A DNA stretch of 64,000 bases from Osmia lignaria lignaria (taxonomy: Eukaryota; Arthropoda; Insecta; Hymenoptera; Megachilidae). The DNA lies in assembly GCF_051020975.1 (NCBI RefSeq), contig NW_027478160.1, positions 20,172,001 to 20,236,000 on the forward strand, given 5' to 3'. Positions within the stretch are counted from its first letter, which is position 1. Each line of letters begins with the position of its first letter. The notes beneath the pieces are model-generated. The model was given only the letters and a program-made list of their open reading frames with translations. It was not told where the DNA came from and ran no database searches. Shown here piece by piece: positions 39,042 through 51,806 of this stretch. Made by a program: the position numbers and the translations under genes.

Positions 39042-39685
39042 GATCAGAAGCGTAGTTTTCGAGATATATCGAGATATTTAAAAGTTCCGAAGCCGCACCA
39101 ACATAATGGAGATACAGAAACACCGTGGCCCCTTTCTTTGAGATAACGCTGCACTAGTGCGAGCTGGAAATGCCACTTCCAGTTTAGCTGTGCAGAAGAA
39201 GAACAACAAGAAGCAGAAATATCTCGAAATATGTCCGTTAGGCCCCTTCCCTGGAGATAAATCTGCAAATATCTCGGAAACGAAGCGAGCTATGGCAAAA
39301 TGTTAAGGGACCTTTTTTGTAGAGAATTAAGTTTCCTATTTTTTATGTTCTATGATATTTTTTGATCAGATGCGTAGTTCTCGAGATATATCAAGATATT
39401 TAAAAGTTCCGATGCCGCACCAACATAATAGAGATACAGAAACACCGTGGCCCCTCTCTTTGAGATAACTCTGCACTATTGCGAGCTGGAAATGCCACTT
39501 CCAGTTTAGCTGTGCAGAAGAAGAACAACAAGAAGAAGAAATATCTCGAAATATGTCCGTTAGGCCCCTTCCCTTGAGATATATGTGCAAATATCTCGGA
39601 AACGAAGCGAGCTATGGCAAAATGTTGAGAGACCTTTTTTGTAGAGAACTAAGTTTCCTACTTTTTATGTTCTATGATATTTTTT
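39042..39685 (+). repeat. Long-range duplication, copy 2 (10,940 bp offset)
   Basis: Partner of 28102-28745, with own changes CCCTGGAGATAAAT and TTAAGGGACC. The monomers beyond on the right retain only general similarity. Confidence 0.88.
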
Positions 39686-40329
39686 GATCAGATGCGTAGT
39701 TCTCGAGATATATCAAGATATTTAAAAGTTCCGAAGCCGCACCAACATAATAGAGATACAGAAACACCGTGGCCCCTTTCTTTGAGATAACTCTGCACTA
39801 TTGCGAGCTGCAAATGCCACTTCCAGCTTAGCTGTGCAGAAGAAGAACAACAAGAAGAAGAAATATCTCGAAATATGTCCGTCAGGCCCCTTCCCTTGAG
39901 ATATATCTGCAAATATCTCGGAAACGAAGCGAGCTATGGCAAAATGTTAAGAGACCTTTTTTGTAGAGAATTATGTTTCCTACAATTTATGTTCTATGAT
40001 ATTTTTTGATCAGAAGCGTAGTTTTCGAGATATATCGAGATATTTAAAAGTTCCGAAGCCGCACCAACATAATAGAGATACAGAAACACCGTGGCCCCTT
40101 TCTTTGAGATAACTCTGCACTAGTGCGAGCCGCAAATGCCACTTCCAGCTTAGCTGTGCAGAATAAGAACAACAAGAAGATGAAATATCTCGAAATATGT
40201 CCGTCAGGCCCTTTCCCTTGAGATAAATCTGCAAATATCTCGGAAACGAAGCGAGCTATGGCAAAATGTTAAGAGACCTTTTTTGTAGAGAATTAAGTTT
40301 CCTACTTTTTATGTTCTATGATATTTTTT

Positions 40330-42000
40330 GATCAGATGCGTAGTTCTCGAGATATATCAAGATATTTAAAAGTTCCGAAGCCGCACCAACATAATAGGGA
40401 TACAGAAACACCGTGGCCCCTTTCTTTGAGATAACTCTGCACTAGTGCGAGCCGCAAATGCCACTTCCAGCTTAGCTGTGCAGAAGAAGAACAACAAGAA
40501 GAAGAAATATCTCGAAACATGTCCGTCAGGCCCCTTCCCTTGAGATAAATCTGCAAATATCTCGGAAACGAAGCGAGCTATCGCAAAATGTTAAGAGACC
40601 TTTTTTGTAGAGAATTATGTTTCCTACAATTTATGTTCTACGATATTTTTTGATCAGAAGTGTAGTTTTCGAGATATATCGAGATATTTAAAAGTTCCGA
40701 AGCCGCACCAACATAATAGAGATACAGAAACACCGTGGCCCCTTTCTTTGAGATTACTCTGCACTAGTGCGAGCTGCAAATGCCACTTCCAGCTTAGCTG
40801 TGCAGAAGAAGAACAACAAGAAGAAGAAATATCTCGAAATATGTCCGTCAGGCCCCTTCCCTCGAGATAAATCTGCAAATATCTCGGAAACGAAGCGAGC
40901 TATGGCAAAATGTTAAGAGACCTTTTTTGTAGAGAATTAAGTTTCCTACTTTTCATGTTCTATGATATTTTTTGATCAGATGCGTAGTTCTCGAGATATA
41001 TCAAGATATTTAAAAGTTCCGAAGCCGCACCAACATAATAGAGATACAGAAACACCGTGGCCCCTTTCTTTGAGATAACTCTGCACTATTGCGAGCTGTA
41101 AATGCCACTTCCAGCTTAGCTGTGCAGAAGAAGAACAACAAGAAGAAGAAATATCTCGAAATATGTCGTCAGGCCCCTTCCCTTGAGATATATCTGCAAA
41201 TATCTCGGAAACGAAGCGAGCTATGGCAAAATGTTAAGAGACCTTTTTTGTAGAGAATTATGTTTCCTACAATTTATGTTCTATGATATTTTTTGATCAG
41301 AAGCGTAGTTTTCGAGATATATCGAGATATTTAAAAGTTCCGAAGCCGCACCAACATAATAGAGATACAGAAACACCGTGGCCCCTTTCTTTGAGATAAC
41401 TCTGCACTAGTGCGAGCCGCAAATGCCACTTCCAGCTTAGCTGTGCAGAAGAAGAACAACAAGAAGATGAAATATCTCGAAATATGTCCGTCAGGCCCCT
41501 TCCCTTGAGATAAATCTGCAAATATCTCGGAAACGAAGCGAGCTATGGCAAAATGTTTAGAGACCTTTTTTGTAGAGAATTAAGTTTCCTACTTTTTATG
41601 TTCTATGATATTTTTTGATCAGATGCGTAGTTCTCGAGATATATCAAGATATTTAAAAGTTCCGAAGCCGGACCAACATAATAGGGATACAGAAACACCG
41701 TGGCCCCTTTCTTTGAGATAACTCTGCACTATTGCGAGCTGCAAATGCCACTTCCAGCTTAGCTGTGCAGAGGAAGAACAACAAGAAGAAGAAATATCTC
41801 GAAATATGTCCGTCAGGCCAGTTCCTTTGAGCTGAATCTGCAAATATCTCGGAAACGAAGCGAGCTATGGCAAAATGTTAAGAGACGTTTTTTGTAGAGA
41901 ATTATGTTTCCTACAATTTATGTTCTATGATATTTTTTGATCAGAAGCGTAGTTTTCGAGATATAATCGAGATATTTAAAAGTTCCGAAGCCGCACCAAC
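40330..42000 (+). repeat. Segmental duplication, copy 1 (4716 bp offset)
   Basis: Markers repeated at 45046-46716 include CTCGAAACATGTCC, GCTATCGCAAAATG, GATCAGAAGTGTAG, GATTACTCTGC, the deletion TATGTCGTCAGG (321-bp units at 40974 and 45690), GAAGATGAAATATC, TGTTTAGAGACC, GCCGGACCAAC and the insertion ATATAATCGAG. The offset equals 15 monomers minus the 114 bp missing from the unit at 42262. Confidence 0.9.
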
Positions 42001-42261
42001 ATAATAGGGATACAGAAACACCGTGGCCCCTTTCTTTGAGATAACTCTGCACTAGTGCGAGCCGCAAATGCCACTTCCAGCTTAGCTGTGCAGAAGAAGA
42101 ACAACAAGAAGAAGAAATATCTCGAAATATGTCCGTCAGGCCACTTCCCTTGAGATACATCTGCAAATATCTCGGAAACGAAGCGAGCTATGGCAGAATG
42201 TTAAGAGACGTTTTTTGTAGAGAATTATGTTTCCTACAATTTATGTTCTATGATATTTTTT
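41939..42261 (+). repeat. 323-bp monomer with one-base head insertion
   Basis: The B head reads ATATAATCGAG instead of ATATATCGAG. The same insertion recurs at 46655, 49231 and 51807, always in a monomer preceded by a GAGCTGAATCTGC tail. This copy is probably close to the donor of the 8-mer's first unit. Confidence 0.85.
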
Positions 42262-42469
42262 GATCAGAAGCGTAGTTTTCGAGATATATCGAGATATTTA
42301 AAAGTTCCGAAGCCGCACCAACATAATAGAGATACAGAAACACCGTGGCCCCTTCCCTTGAGATAAATCTGCAAATATCTCGGAAAGGAAGCGAGCTATG
42401 GCAAAATGTTAAGAGACCTTTTTTGTAGAGAATTAAGTTTCCTACTTTTTATGTTCTATGATATTTTTT
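42262..42469 (+). repeat. 208-bp truncated monomer (114-bp deletion)
   Basis: After CACCGTGGCCCCTT at 42332-42344 the sequence jumps directly to CCCTTGAGATAAATCTGC. The segment between the two internal GGCCCCTT copies is missing, including the middle module, the GAA/CAA tract and one AAATATCTCG motif. Only one GGCCCCTT remains at the junction, as expected for deletion between direct repeats. It is the only strongly shortened unit in the window. Confidence 0.95.
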
Positions 42470-45045
42470 GATCAGATGCGTAGTTCTAGAGATATATCAA
42501 GATATTTAAAAGTTCCGAAGCCGCACCAACATAATAGGGATACAGAAACACCGTGGCCCCTTTCTTTGAGATAACTCTGCACTAGTGCGAGCTGGAAATG
42601 CCACTTCCAGTTTAGCTGTGCAGAAGAAGAACAACAAGAAGAAGAAATATCTCGAAATATGTCCGTTAGGCCCCTTCCCTTGAGATAAATCTGCAAATAT
42701 CTCGGAAACGAAGCGAGCTATGGCAAAATGTTAAGAGACCTTTTTTGTAGAGAATTAAGTTTCCTACTTTTTATGTTGTATGATATTTTTTGATCAGAAG
42801 CGTAGTTTTCGAGATATATCGAGATATTTAAAAGTTCCGAAGCCGCACCAACATAATAGAGATACAGAAACACCGTGGCCCCTTTCTTTGAGATAACTCT
42901 GCACCAGTGCGAGCCGCAAATGCCACTTCCAGCTTAGCTGTGCAGAAGAAGAACAACAAGAAGAAGAAATATCTCGAAATATGTCCGTCAGGCCCCTTCC
43001 CTTGAGATAAATATGCAAATATCTCGGAAACGAAGCGAGCTATGGCAAAATGTTAAGAGACCTTTTTTGTAGAGAATTAGGTTTCCTACTTTTTATGCTC
43101 TATGATATTTTTTGATCAGATGCGTAGTTCTCGAGATATATCAAGATATTTAAAAGTTCCGAAGCCGCACCAACATAATAGAGATACAGAAACACCGTGG
43201 CCCCTTTCTTTGAGATAACTCTGCACTATTGCGAGCTGTAAATGCCACTTCCAGCTTAGCTGTGCAGAAGAAGAACAACAAGAAGAAGAAATATCTCGAA
43301 ATATGTCCGTCAGGCCCCTTCCCTTGAGATAAATCTGCAAATATCTCGGAAACGAAGCGAGCTATGGCAAAATGTTAAGAGACGTTATTTGTAGAGAATT
43401 AAGTTTCCTACTTTTTATGTTCTACGATATTTTTTGATCAGATGCGTAGTTCTCGAGATATATCAAGATATTTAAAAGTTCCGAAGCCGCACCAACATAA
43501 TAGGGATACAGAAACACCGTGGCCCCTTTCTTTGAGATAACTCTGCACTATTGCGCGCTGCAAATGCCACTTCCAGCTTAGCTGTGCAGAAGAAGAACAA
43601 CAAGAAGAAGAAATATCTCGAAATATGTCCGTCAGGCCCCTTCCCTTGAGATAAATCTACAAATATCTCGGAAACGAAGCGAGCTATGGCAAAATGTTAA
43701 GAGACGTTATTTGTAGAGAATTATGTTTCCTACAATTTATGTTCTATGATATTTTTTGATCAGAAACGTAGTTCTCGAGATATATCAAGATATTTAAAAG
43801 TTCCGAAGCCGCACCAACATAATAGAGATACAGAAACACCGTGGCTCCTTTCTTTGAGATAACTCTGCACTATTGCGAGCTGGAAATGCCACTTCCAGTT
43901 TAGCTGTGCAGAAGAAGAACCACAAGAAGAAGAAATATCTCGAAATATGTCCGTGAGGCCCCTTCCCTTGAGATAAATCTGGAAATATCTCGGAAACGAA
44001 GAGAGCTATGGCAAAATGTTAAGAGACCTTTTTTGTAGAGAATTATGTTTCCTACTTTTTACGTTCTATGACATTTTTTGATCAGATGCGTAGTTCTCGA
44101 GATATATCAAGATATTTAAAAGTTCCGAAGCCGCACCAACATAATAGAGATACAGAAACACCGTGGCCCCTTTCGTTGAGATAACTCTGCACTAGTGCGA
44201 GCCGCAAATGCCACTTCCAGCTTAGCTGTGCAGAAGAAGAACAACAAGAAGAAGAAATATCTCGAAATATGTCCGTCAGGCCCCTTCCCTTGAGATAAAT
44301 CTGCAAATATCTCGGAAACGAAGCGAGCTATGGCAAAATGTTAAGAGACCTTTTTTGTAGAGAATTAAGTTTCCTACTTTTTATGTTGTATGATATTTTT
44401 TGATCAGATGCGTAGTTCTCGAGATATATCAAGATATTCAAAAGTTCCGAAGCCGCACCAACATAATAGAGATACAGAAACACCGTGGCCCCTTTCTTTG
44501 AGATAACTCTGCACTATTGCGAGCTGCAAATGCCACTTCCAGCTTAGCTGTGCAGTGGAAGAACAACAAGAAGAAGAAATATCTCGAAATATGTCCGTCA
44601 GGCCAGTTCCTTTGAGCTGTATCTGCAAATATCTCGGAAACGAAGCGAGCTATGGCAAAATGTTAAGAGTCGTTTTTTGTAGCGAATTATGTTTCCTACA
44701 ATTTATGTTCTATGATATTTTTTGATCAGAAGCGTAGTTCTCGAGATATATCAAGATATTTAAAAGTTCCGAAGCCGCACCAACATAATAGGGATACAGA
44801 AACACCGTGGCCCCGTTCTTTGAGATAACTCTGCACTAGTGCGAGCCGCAAATGCCACTTCCAGCTTAGCTGTGCAGAAGAAGAACAACAAGAAGAAGAA
44901 ATATCTCGAAATATGTCCGTCAGGCCCCTTCCCTTGAGATAAATATGCAAATATCTCGGAAACGAAGCGAGCTATGGCAGAATGTTAAGAGACGTTTTTT
45001 GTAGAGAATTATGTTTCCTACAATTTATGTTCTATGATATTTTTT
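42470..45045 (+). repeat. Eight monomers of ordinary type after the truncation
   Basis: The heads are A-type except for unit 42792 (B) and units 43758 and 44724, which are head recombinants (GAAACG and GAAGCG, each with TTCTCG). Units 43436 and 43758 share GACGTTATTTG in the junction around them. Unit 42470 has a private TAGTTCTAGAG that loses the CTCGAG site. Confidence 0.82.
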
Positions 45046-46716
45046 GATCAGATGCGTAGTTCTCGAGATATATCGAGATATTTAAAAGTTCCGAAGCCGC
45101 ACCAACATAATAGAGATACAGAAACACCGTGGCCCATTTCGGTGAGATAACTCTGCACTAGTGCGAGCTGCAAATGCCACTTCCAGCTTAGCTGTGCAGA
45201 AGAAGAACAACAAGAAGAAGAAATATCTCGAAACATGTCCGTCAGGCCCCTTCCCTTGAGATAAATCTGCAAATATCTCGGAAACGAAGCGAGCTATCGC
45301 AAAATGTTAAGAGACCTTTTTTGTAGAGAATTATGTTTCCTACAATTTATGTTCTACGATATTTTTTGATCAGAAGTGTAGTTTTCGAGATATATCGAGA
45401 TATTTAAAAGTTCCGAAGCCGCACCAACATAATAGAGATACAGAAACACCGTGGCCCCTTTCTTTGAGATTACTCTGCACTAGTGCGAGCTGCAAATGCC
45501 ACTTCCAGCTTAGCTGTGCAGAAGAAGAACAACAAGAAGAAGAAATATCTCGAAATATGTCCGTCAGGCCCCTTCCCTTGAGATAAATCTGCAAATATCT
45601 CGGAAACGAAGCGAGCTATGGCAAAATGTTAAGAGACCTTTTTTGTAGAGAATTAAGTTTCCTACTTTTCATGTTCTATGATATTTTTTGATCAGATGCG
45701 TAGTTCTCGAGATATATCAAGATATTTAAAAGTTCCGAAGCCGCACCAACATAATAGAGATACAGAAACACCGTGGCCCCTTTCTTTGAGATAACTCTGC
45801 ACTATTGCGAGCTGTAAATGCCACTTCCAGCTTAGCTGTGCAGAAGAAGAACAACAAGAAGAAGAAATATCTCGAAATATGTCGTCAGGCCCCTTCCCTT
45901 GAGATATATCTGCAAATATCTCGGAAACGAAGCGAGCTATGGCAAAATGTTAAGAGACCTTTTTTGTAGAGAATTATGTTTCCTACAATTTATGTTCTAT
46001 GATATTTTTTGATCAGAAGTGTAGTTTTCGAGATATATCGAGATATTTAAAAGTTCCGAAGCCGCACCAACATAATAGAGATACAGAAACACCGTGGCCC
46101 CTTTCTTTGAGATAACTCTGCACTAGTGCGAGCCGCAAATGCCACTTCCAGCTTAGCTGTGCAGAAGAAGAACAACAAGAAGATGAAATATCTCGAAATA
46201 TGTCCGTCAGGCCCCTTCCCTTGAGATAAATCTGCAAATATCTCGGAAACGAAGCGAGCTATGGCAAAATGTTTAGAGACCTTTTTTGTAGAGAATTAAG
46301 TTTCCTACTTTTTATGTTCTATGATATTTTTTGATCAGATGCGTAGTTCTCGAGATATATCAAGATATTTAAAAGTTCCGAAGCCGGACCAACATAATAG
46401 GGATACAGAAACACCGTGGCCCCTTTCTTTGAGATAACTCTGCACTATTGCGAGCTGCAAATGCCACTTCCAGCTTAGCTGTGCAGAGGAAGAACAACAA
46501 GAAGAAGAAATATCTCGAAATATGTCCGTCAGGCCAGTTCCTTTGAGCTGAATCTGCAAATATCTCGGAAACGAAGCGAGCTATGGCAAAATGTTAAGAG
46601 ACGTTTTTTGTAGAGAATTATGTTTCCTACAATTTATGTTCTATGATATTTTTTGATCAGAAGCGTAGTTTTCGAGATATAATCGAGATATTTAAAAGTT
46701 CCGAAGCCGCACCAAC
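45046..46716 (+). repeat. Segmental duplication, copy 2 (4716 bp offset)
   Basis: Partner of 40330-42000 with the same marker order. It differs in the first unit (CCCATTTCGGTGAG) and in GATCAGAAGTGTAG at 46011. After about 46716 it changes to GAGATAC, GTGGCTCC and the GCTGGAAATGCC middle, where the 8-mer repeat begins. Confidence 0.88.
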
Positions 46717-49230
46717 ATAATAGAGATACAGAAACACCGTGGCTCCTTTCTTTGAGATAACTCTGCACTATTGCGAGCTGGAAATGCCACTTCCAGTTTA
46801 GCTGTGCAGAAGAAGAACAACAAGAAGAAGAAATATCTCGAAATATGTCCGTTAGGCCCCTTCCCTTGAGATAAATCTGCAAATATCTCGGAAACGAAGC
46901 GAGCTATGGCAAAATGTTAAGAGACCTTTTTTGTAGAGAATTAAGTTTCCTACTTTTTATGTTCTATGATATTTTTTGATCAGATGCGTAGTTCTCGAGA
47001 TATATCAAGATATTTAAAAGTTCCGAAGCCGCACCAACATAATAGAGATACAGAAACACCGTGGCCCCTTTCTTTGAGATAACTCTGCACTATTGCGAGC
47101 TGGAAATGCCACTTCCAGTTTAGCTGTGCAGAAGAAGAACAACAAGAAGAAGAAATATCTCGAAATATGTCCGTTAGGCCCCTTCCCTTGAGATAAATCT
47201 GCAAATATCTCGGAAACAAAGCGAGCTATGGCAAAATGTTAAGAGACCTTTTTTGTAGAGAATTAAGTTTCCTACTTTTTATGTTGTATGATATTTTTGA
47301 TCAGATGCGCAGTTATCGAGATATATCAAGATATTTAAAAGTTCCGAAGCCGCACCAACATAATAGAGATACAGAAACACCGTGGCCCCTTTCTTTGAGA
47401 TAACTGTGCACTAGTGCGAGCCGCAAATGCCACTTCCAGCTTAGCTGTGCAGAAGAAGAACAACAAGAAGAAGAAATATCTCGAAATATGTCCGTCAGGC
47501 CCGTTCCTTTGAGCTGAATCTGCAAATATCTCGGAAACGAAGCGAGCTATGGCAAAATGTTAAGAGACGTTTTTTGTAGAGAATTATGTTTCCTACAATT
47601 TATGTTCTATGATATTTTTCGATGAGAAGCGTAGTTTTCGAGATATATCGAGATATTTAAAAGTTCCGAAGCCGCACCAACATAATAGAGATACAGAAAC
47701 ACCGTGGCCCCTTTCTTTGAGATAACTCTGCACTAGTGCGAGCCGCAAATGCCACTTCCAGCTTAGCTGTGCAGAAGAAGAACAAAAAGAAGAAGAAATA
47801 TCTCGAAATATGTCCGACAGGCCCCTTCCCTTGAGATAAATCTGCAAATATCTCGGAAACGAAGCGAGCTATGGCGAAATGTTGAGAGACCTTTTTTGTA
47901 GAGAATTAAGTTTCCTACTTTTTATGTTCTATGATATTTTTTGATCAGATGCGCAGTTATCGAGATATATCAAGATATTTAAAAGTTCCGAAGCCGCACC
48001 AACATAATAGAGATACAGAAACACCGTGGCCCCTTTCTTTGAGATAACTGTGCACTAGTGCGAGCCGCAAATGCCACTTCCAGCTTAGCTGTGCAGAAGA
48101 AGAACAACAAGAAGAAGAAATATCTCGAAATATGTCCGTTAGGCCCCTTCCCTTGAGATAAATCTGCAAATATCTCGGAAACGAAGCGAGCTATGGCGAA
48201 ATGTTGAGAGACCTTTTTTGTAGAGAATTAAGTTTCCTACTTTTTATGTTCTATGATATTTTTTGATCAGATGCGCAGTTATCGAGATATATCAAGATAT
48301 TTAAAAGTTCCGAAGCCGCACCAACATAATAGAGATACAGAAACACCGTGGCCCCTTTCTTTGAGATAACTGTGCACTAGTGCGAGCCGCAAATGCCACT
48401 TCCAGCTTAGCTGTGCAGAAGAAGAACAACAAGAAGAAGAAATATCTCGAAATATGTCCGTCAGGCCCCTTCCCTTGAGATAAATCTGCAAATATCTCGG
48501 AAACGAAGCGAGCTATGGCAAAATGTTAAGAGACCTTTTTTGTAGAGAATTATGTTTCCTACTTTTTATGTTCTATGATATTTTTTGATCAGACGCGTAG
48601 TTCTCGAGATATATCAAGATATTTAAAAGTTCCGAAGCCGCACCAACATAATAGAGATACAGAAACACCGTGGCCCCTTTCTTTGAGATAACTCTGCAAT
48701 AGTGCGAGCCGCAAATGCCACTTCCAGCTTAGCTGTGCAGAAGAAGAACAACAAGAAGAAGAAATATCTCGAAATATGTCCGTTAGGCCCCTTCCCTTGA
48801 GATAAATCTGCAAATATCTCGGAAACGAAGCGAGCTATGGCAAAATGTTGAGAGGCCTTTTTTGTAGAGAATTAAGTTTCCTACTTCTTATGTTCTATGA
48901 TATTTTTTGATCAGATGCGTAGTTCTCGAGATATATCAAGATATTTAAAAGTTCCGAAGCCGCACCAACATAATAGAGATACAGAAACACCGTGGCCCCT
49001 TTCTTTGAGATAACTCTGCACTATTGCGAGCTGCAAATGCCACTTCCAGCTTAGCTGTGCAGAGGAAGAACAACAAGAAAAAGAAGTATCTCGAAATATG
49101 TCCGTCAGGCCCGTTCCTTTGAGCTGAATCTGCAAATATCTCGGAAACGAAGCGAGCTATGGCAAAATGTTAAGAGACGTTTTTTGTAGAGAATTATGTT
49201 TCCTACAATTTATGTTCTATGATATTTTTT
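46655..49230 (+). repeat. 8-mer higher-order repeat, copy 1 (2576 bp)
   Basis: Eight monomers in fixed order. (1) ATATAATCGAG head with GTGGCTCC and CCAGTTT. (2) A head with GGAAACAAAGCG. (3) GATATTTTTGATCAG (five T), GCGCAGTTATCG and GAGCTGAAT tail. (4) TTTTTCGATGAG B head with GTCCGACAGG. (5) and (6) GCGCAGTTATCG with ACTGTGCACTAG. (7) GACGCG with CTGCAATAG and TTGAGAGGCC. (8) GAAAAAGAAGTATC with GAGCTGAAT tail. The +1 in unit 1 and the -1 in unit 2 cancel, giving exactly 8 x 322. Private to this copy is CTACTTCTTATG near 48890. Confidence 0.95.
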
Positions 49231-51806
49231 GATCAGAAGCGTAGTTTTCGAGATATAATCGAGATATTTAAAAGTTCCGAAGCCGCACCAACATAATAGA
49301 GATACAGAAACACCGTGGCTCCTTTCTTTGAGATAACTCTGCACTATTGCGAGCTGGAAATGCCACTTCCAGTTTAGCTGTGCAGAAGAAGAACAACAAG
49401 AAGAAGAAATATCTCGAAATATGTCCGTTAGGCCCCTTCCCTTGAGATAAATCTGCAAATATCTCGGAAACGAAGCGAGCTATGGCAAAATGTTAAGAGA
49501 CCTTTTTTGTAGAGAATTAAGTTTCCTACTTTTTATGTTCTATGATATTTTTTGATCAGATGCGTAGTTCTCGAGATATATCAAGATATTTAAAAGTTCC
49601 GAAGCCGCACCAACATAATAGAGATACAGAAACACCGTGGCCCCTTTCTTTGAGATAACTCTGCACTATTGCGAGCTGGAAATGCCACTTCCAGTTTAGC
49701 TGTGCAGAAGAAGAACAACAAGAAGAAGAAATATCTCGAAATATGTCCGTTAGGCCCCTTCCCTTGAGATAAATCTGCAAATATCTCGGAAACAAAGCGA
49801 GCTATGGCAAAATGTTAAGAGACCTTTTTTGTAGAGAATTAAGTTTCCTACTTTTTATGTTGTATGATATTTTTGATCAGATGCGCAGTTATCGAGATAT
49901 ATCAAGATATTTAAAAGTTCCGAAGCCGCACCAACATAATAGAGATACAGAAACACCGTGGCCCCTTTCTTTGAGATAACTGTGCACTAGTGCGAGCCGC
50001 AAATGCCACTTCCAGCTTAGCTGTGCAGAAGAAGAACAACAAGAAGAAGAAATATCTCGAAATATGTCCGTCAGGCCCGTTCCTTTGAGCTGAATCTGCA
50101 AATATCTCGGAAACGAAGCGAGCTATGGCAAAATGTTAAGAGACGTTTTTTGTAGAGAATTATGTTTCCTACAATTTATGTTCTATGATATTTTTCGATG
50201 AGAAGCGTAGTTTTCGAGATATATCGAGATATTTAAAAGTTCCGAAGCCGCACCAACATAATAGAGATACAGAAACACCGTGGCCCCTTTCTTTGAGATA
50301 ACTCTGCACTAGTGCGAGCCGCAAATGCCACTTCCAGCTTAGCTGTGCAGAAGAAGAACAAAAAGAAGAAGAAATATCTCGAAATATGTCCGACAGGCCC
50401 CTTCCCTTGAGATAAATCTGCAAATATCTCGGAAACGAAGCGAGCTATGGCGAAATGTTGAGAGACCTTTTTTGTAGAGAATTAAGTTTCCTACTTTTTA
50501 TGTTCTATGATATTTTTTGATCAGATGCGCAGTTATCGAGATATATCAAGATATTTAAAAGTTCCGAAGCCGCACCAACATAATAGAGATACAGAAACAC
50601 CGTGGCCCCTTTCTTTGAGATAACTGTGCACTAGTGCGAGCCGCAAATGCCACTTCCAGCTTAGCTGTGCAGAAGAAGAACAACAAGAAGAAGAAATATC
50701 TCGAAATATGTCCGTTAGGCCCCTTCCCTTGAGATAAATCTGCAAATATCTCGGAAACGAAGCGAGCTATGGCGAAATGTTGAGAGACCTTTTTTGTAGA
50801 GAATTAAGTTTCCTACTTTTTATGTTCTATGATATTTTTTGATCAGATGCGCAGTTATCGAGATATATCAAGATATTTAAAAGTTCCGAAGCCGCACCAA
50901 CATAATAGAGATACAGAAACACCGTGGCCCCTTTCTTTGAGATAACTGTGCACTAGTGCGAGCCGCAAATGCCACTTCCAGCTTAGCTGTGCAGAAGAAG
51001 AACAACAAGAAGAAGAAATATCTCGAAATATGTCCGTCAGGCCCCTTCCCTTGAGATAAATCTGCAAATATCTCGGAAACGAAGCGAGCTATGGCAAAAT
51101 GTTAAGAGACCTTTTTTGTAGAGAATTATGTTTCCTACTTTTTATGTTCTATGATATTTTTTGATCAGACGCGTAGTTCTCGAGATATATCAAGATATTT
51201 AAAAGTTCCGAAGCCGCACCAACATAATAGAGATACAGAAACACCGTGGCCCCTTTCTTTGAGATAACTCTGCAATAGTGCGAGCCGCAAATGCCACTTC
51301 CAGCTTAGCTGTGCAGAAGAAGAACAACAAGAAGAAGAAATATCTCGAAATATGTCCGTTAGGCCCCTTCCCTTGAGATAAATCTGCAAATATCTCGGAA
51401 ACGAAGCGAGCTATGGCAAAATGTTGAGAGGCCTTTTTTGTAGAGAATTAAGTTTCCTACTTTTTATGTTCTATGATATTTTTTGATCAGATGCGTAGTT
51501 CTCGAGATATATCAAGATATTTAAAAGTTCCGAAGCCGCACCAACATAATAGAGATACAGAAACACCGTGGCCCCTTTCTTTGAGATAACTCTGCACTAT
51601 TGCGAGCTGCAAATGCCACTTCCAGCTTAGCTGTGCAGAGGAAGAACAACAAGAAAAAGAAGTATCTCGAAATATGTCCGTCAGGCCCGTTCCTTTGAGC
51701 TGAATCTGCAAATATCTCGGAAACGAAGCGAGCTATGGCAAAATGTTAAGAGACGTTTTTTGTAGAGAATTATGTTTCCTACAATTTATGTTCTATGATA
51801 TTTTTT
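49231..51806 (+). repeat. 8-mer higher-order repeat, copy 2 (2576 bp)
   Basis: It matches copy 1 wherever I compared the two, except for CTACTTTTTATG where copy 1 has CTACTTCTTATG. Like copy 1 it has GAACAAAAAGAAG in the fourth monomer, which copy 3 lacks. Confidence 0.95.

Noticed and set aside
42262..42469. Array boundary or insertion at the short unit
   Set aside because: Sequence on both sides is normal monomer in the same orientation, and the loss is a clean 114-bp internal deletion, not a junction with foreign DNA.
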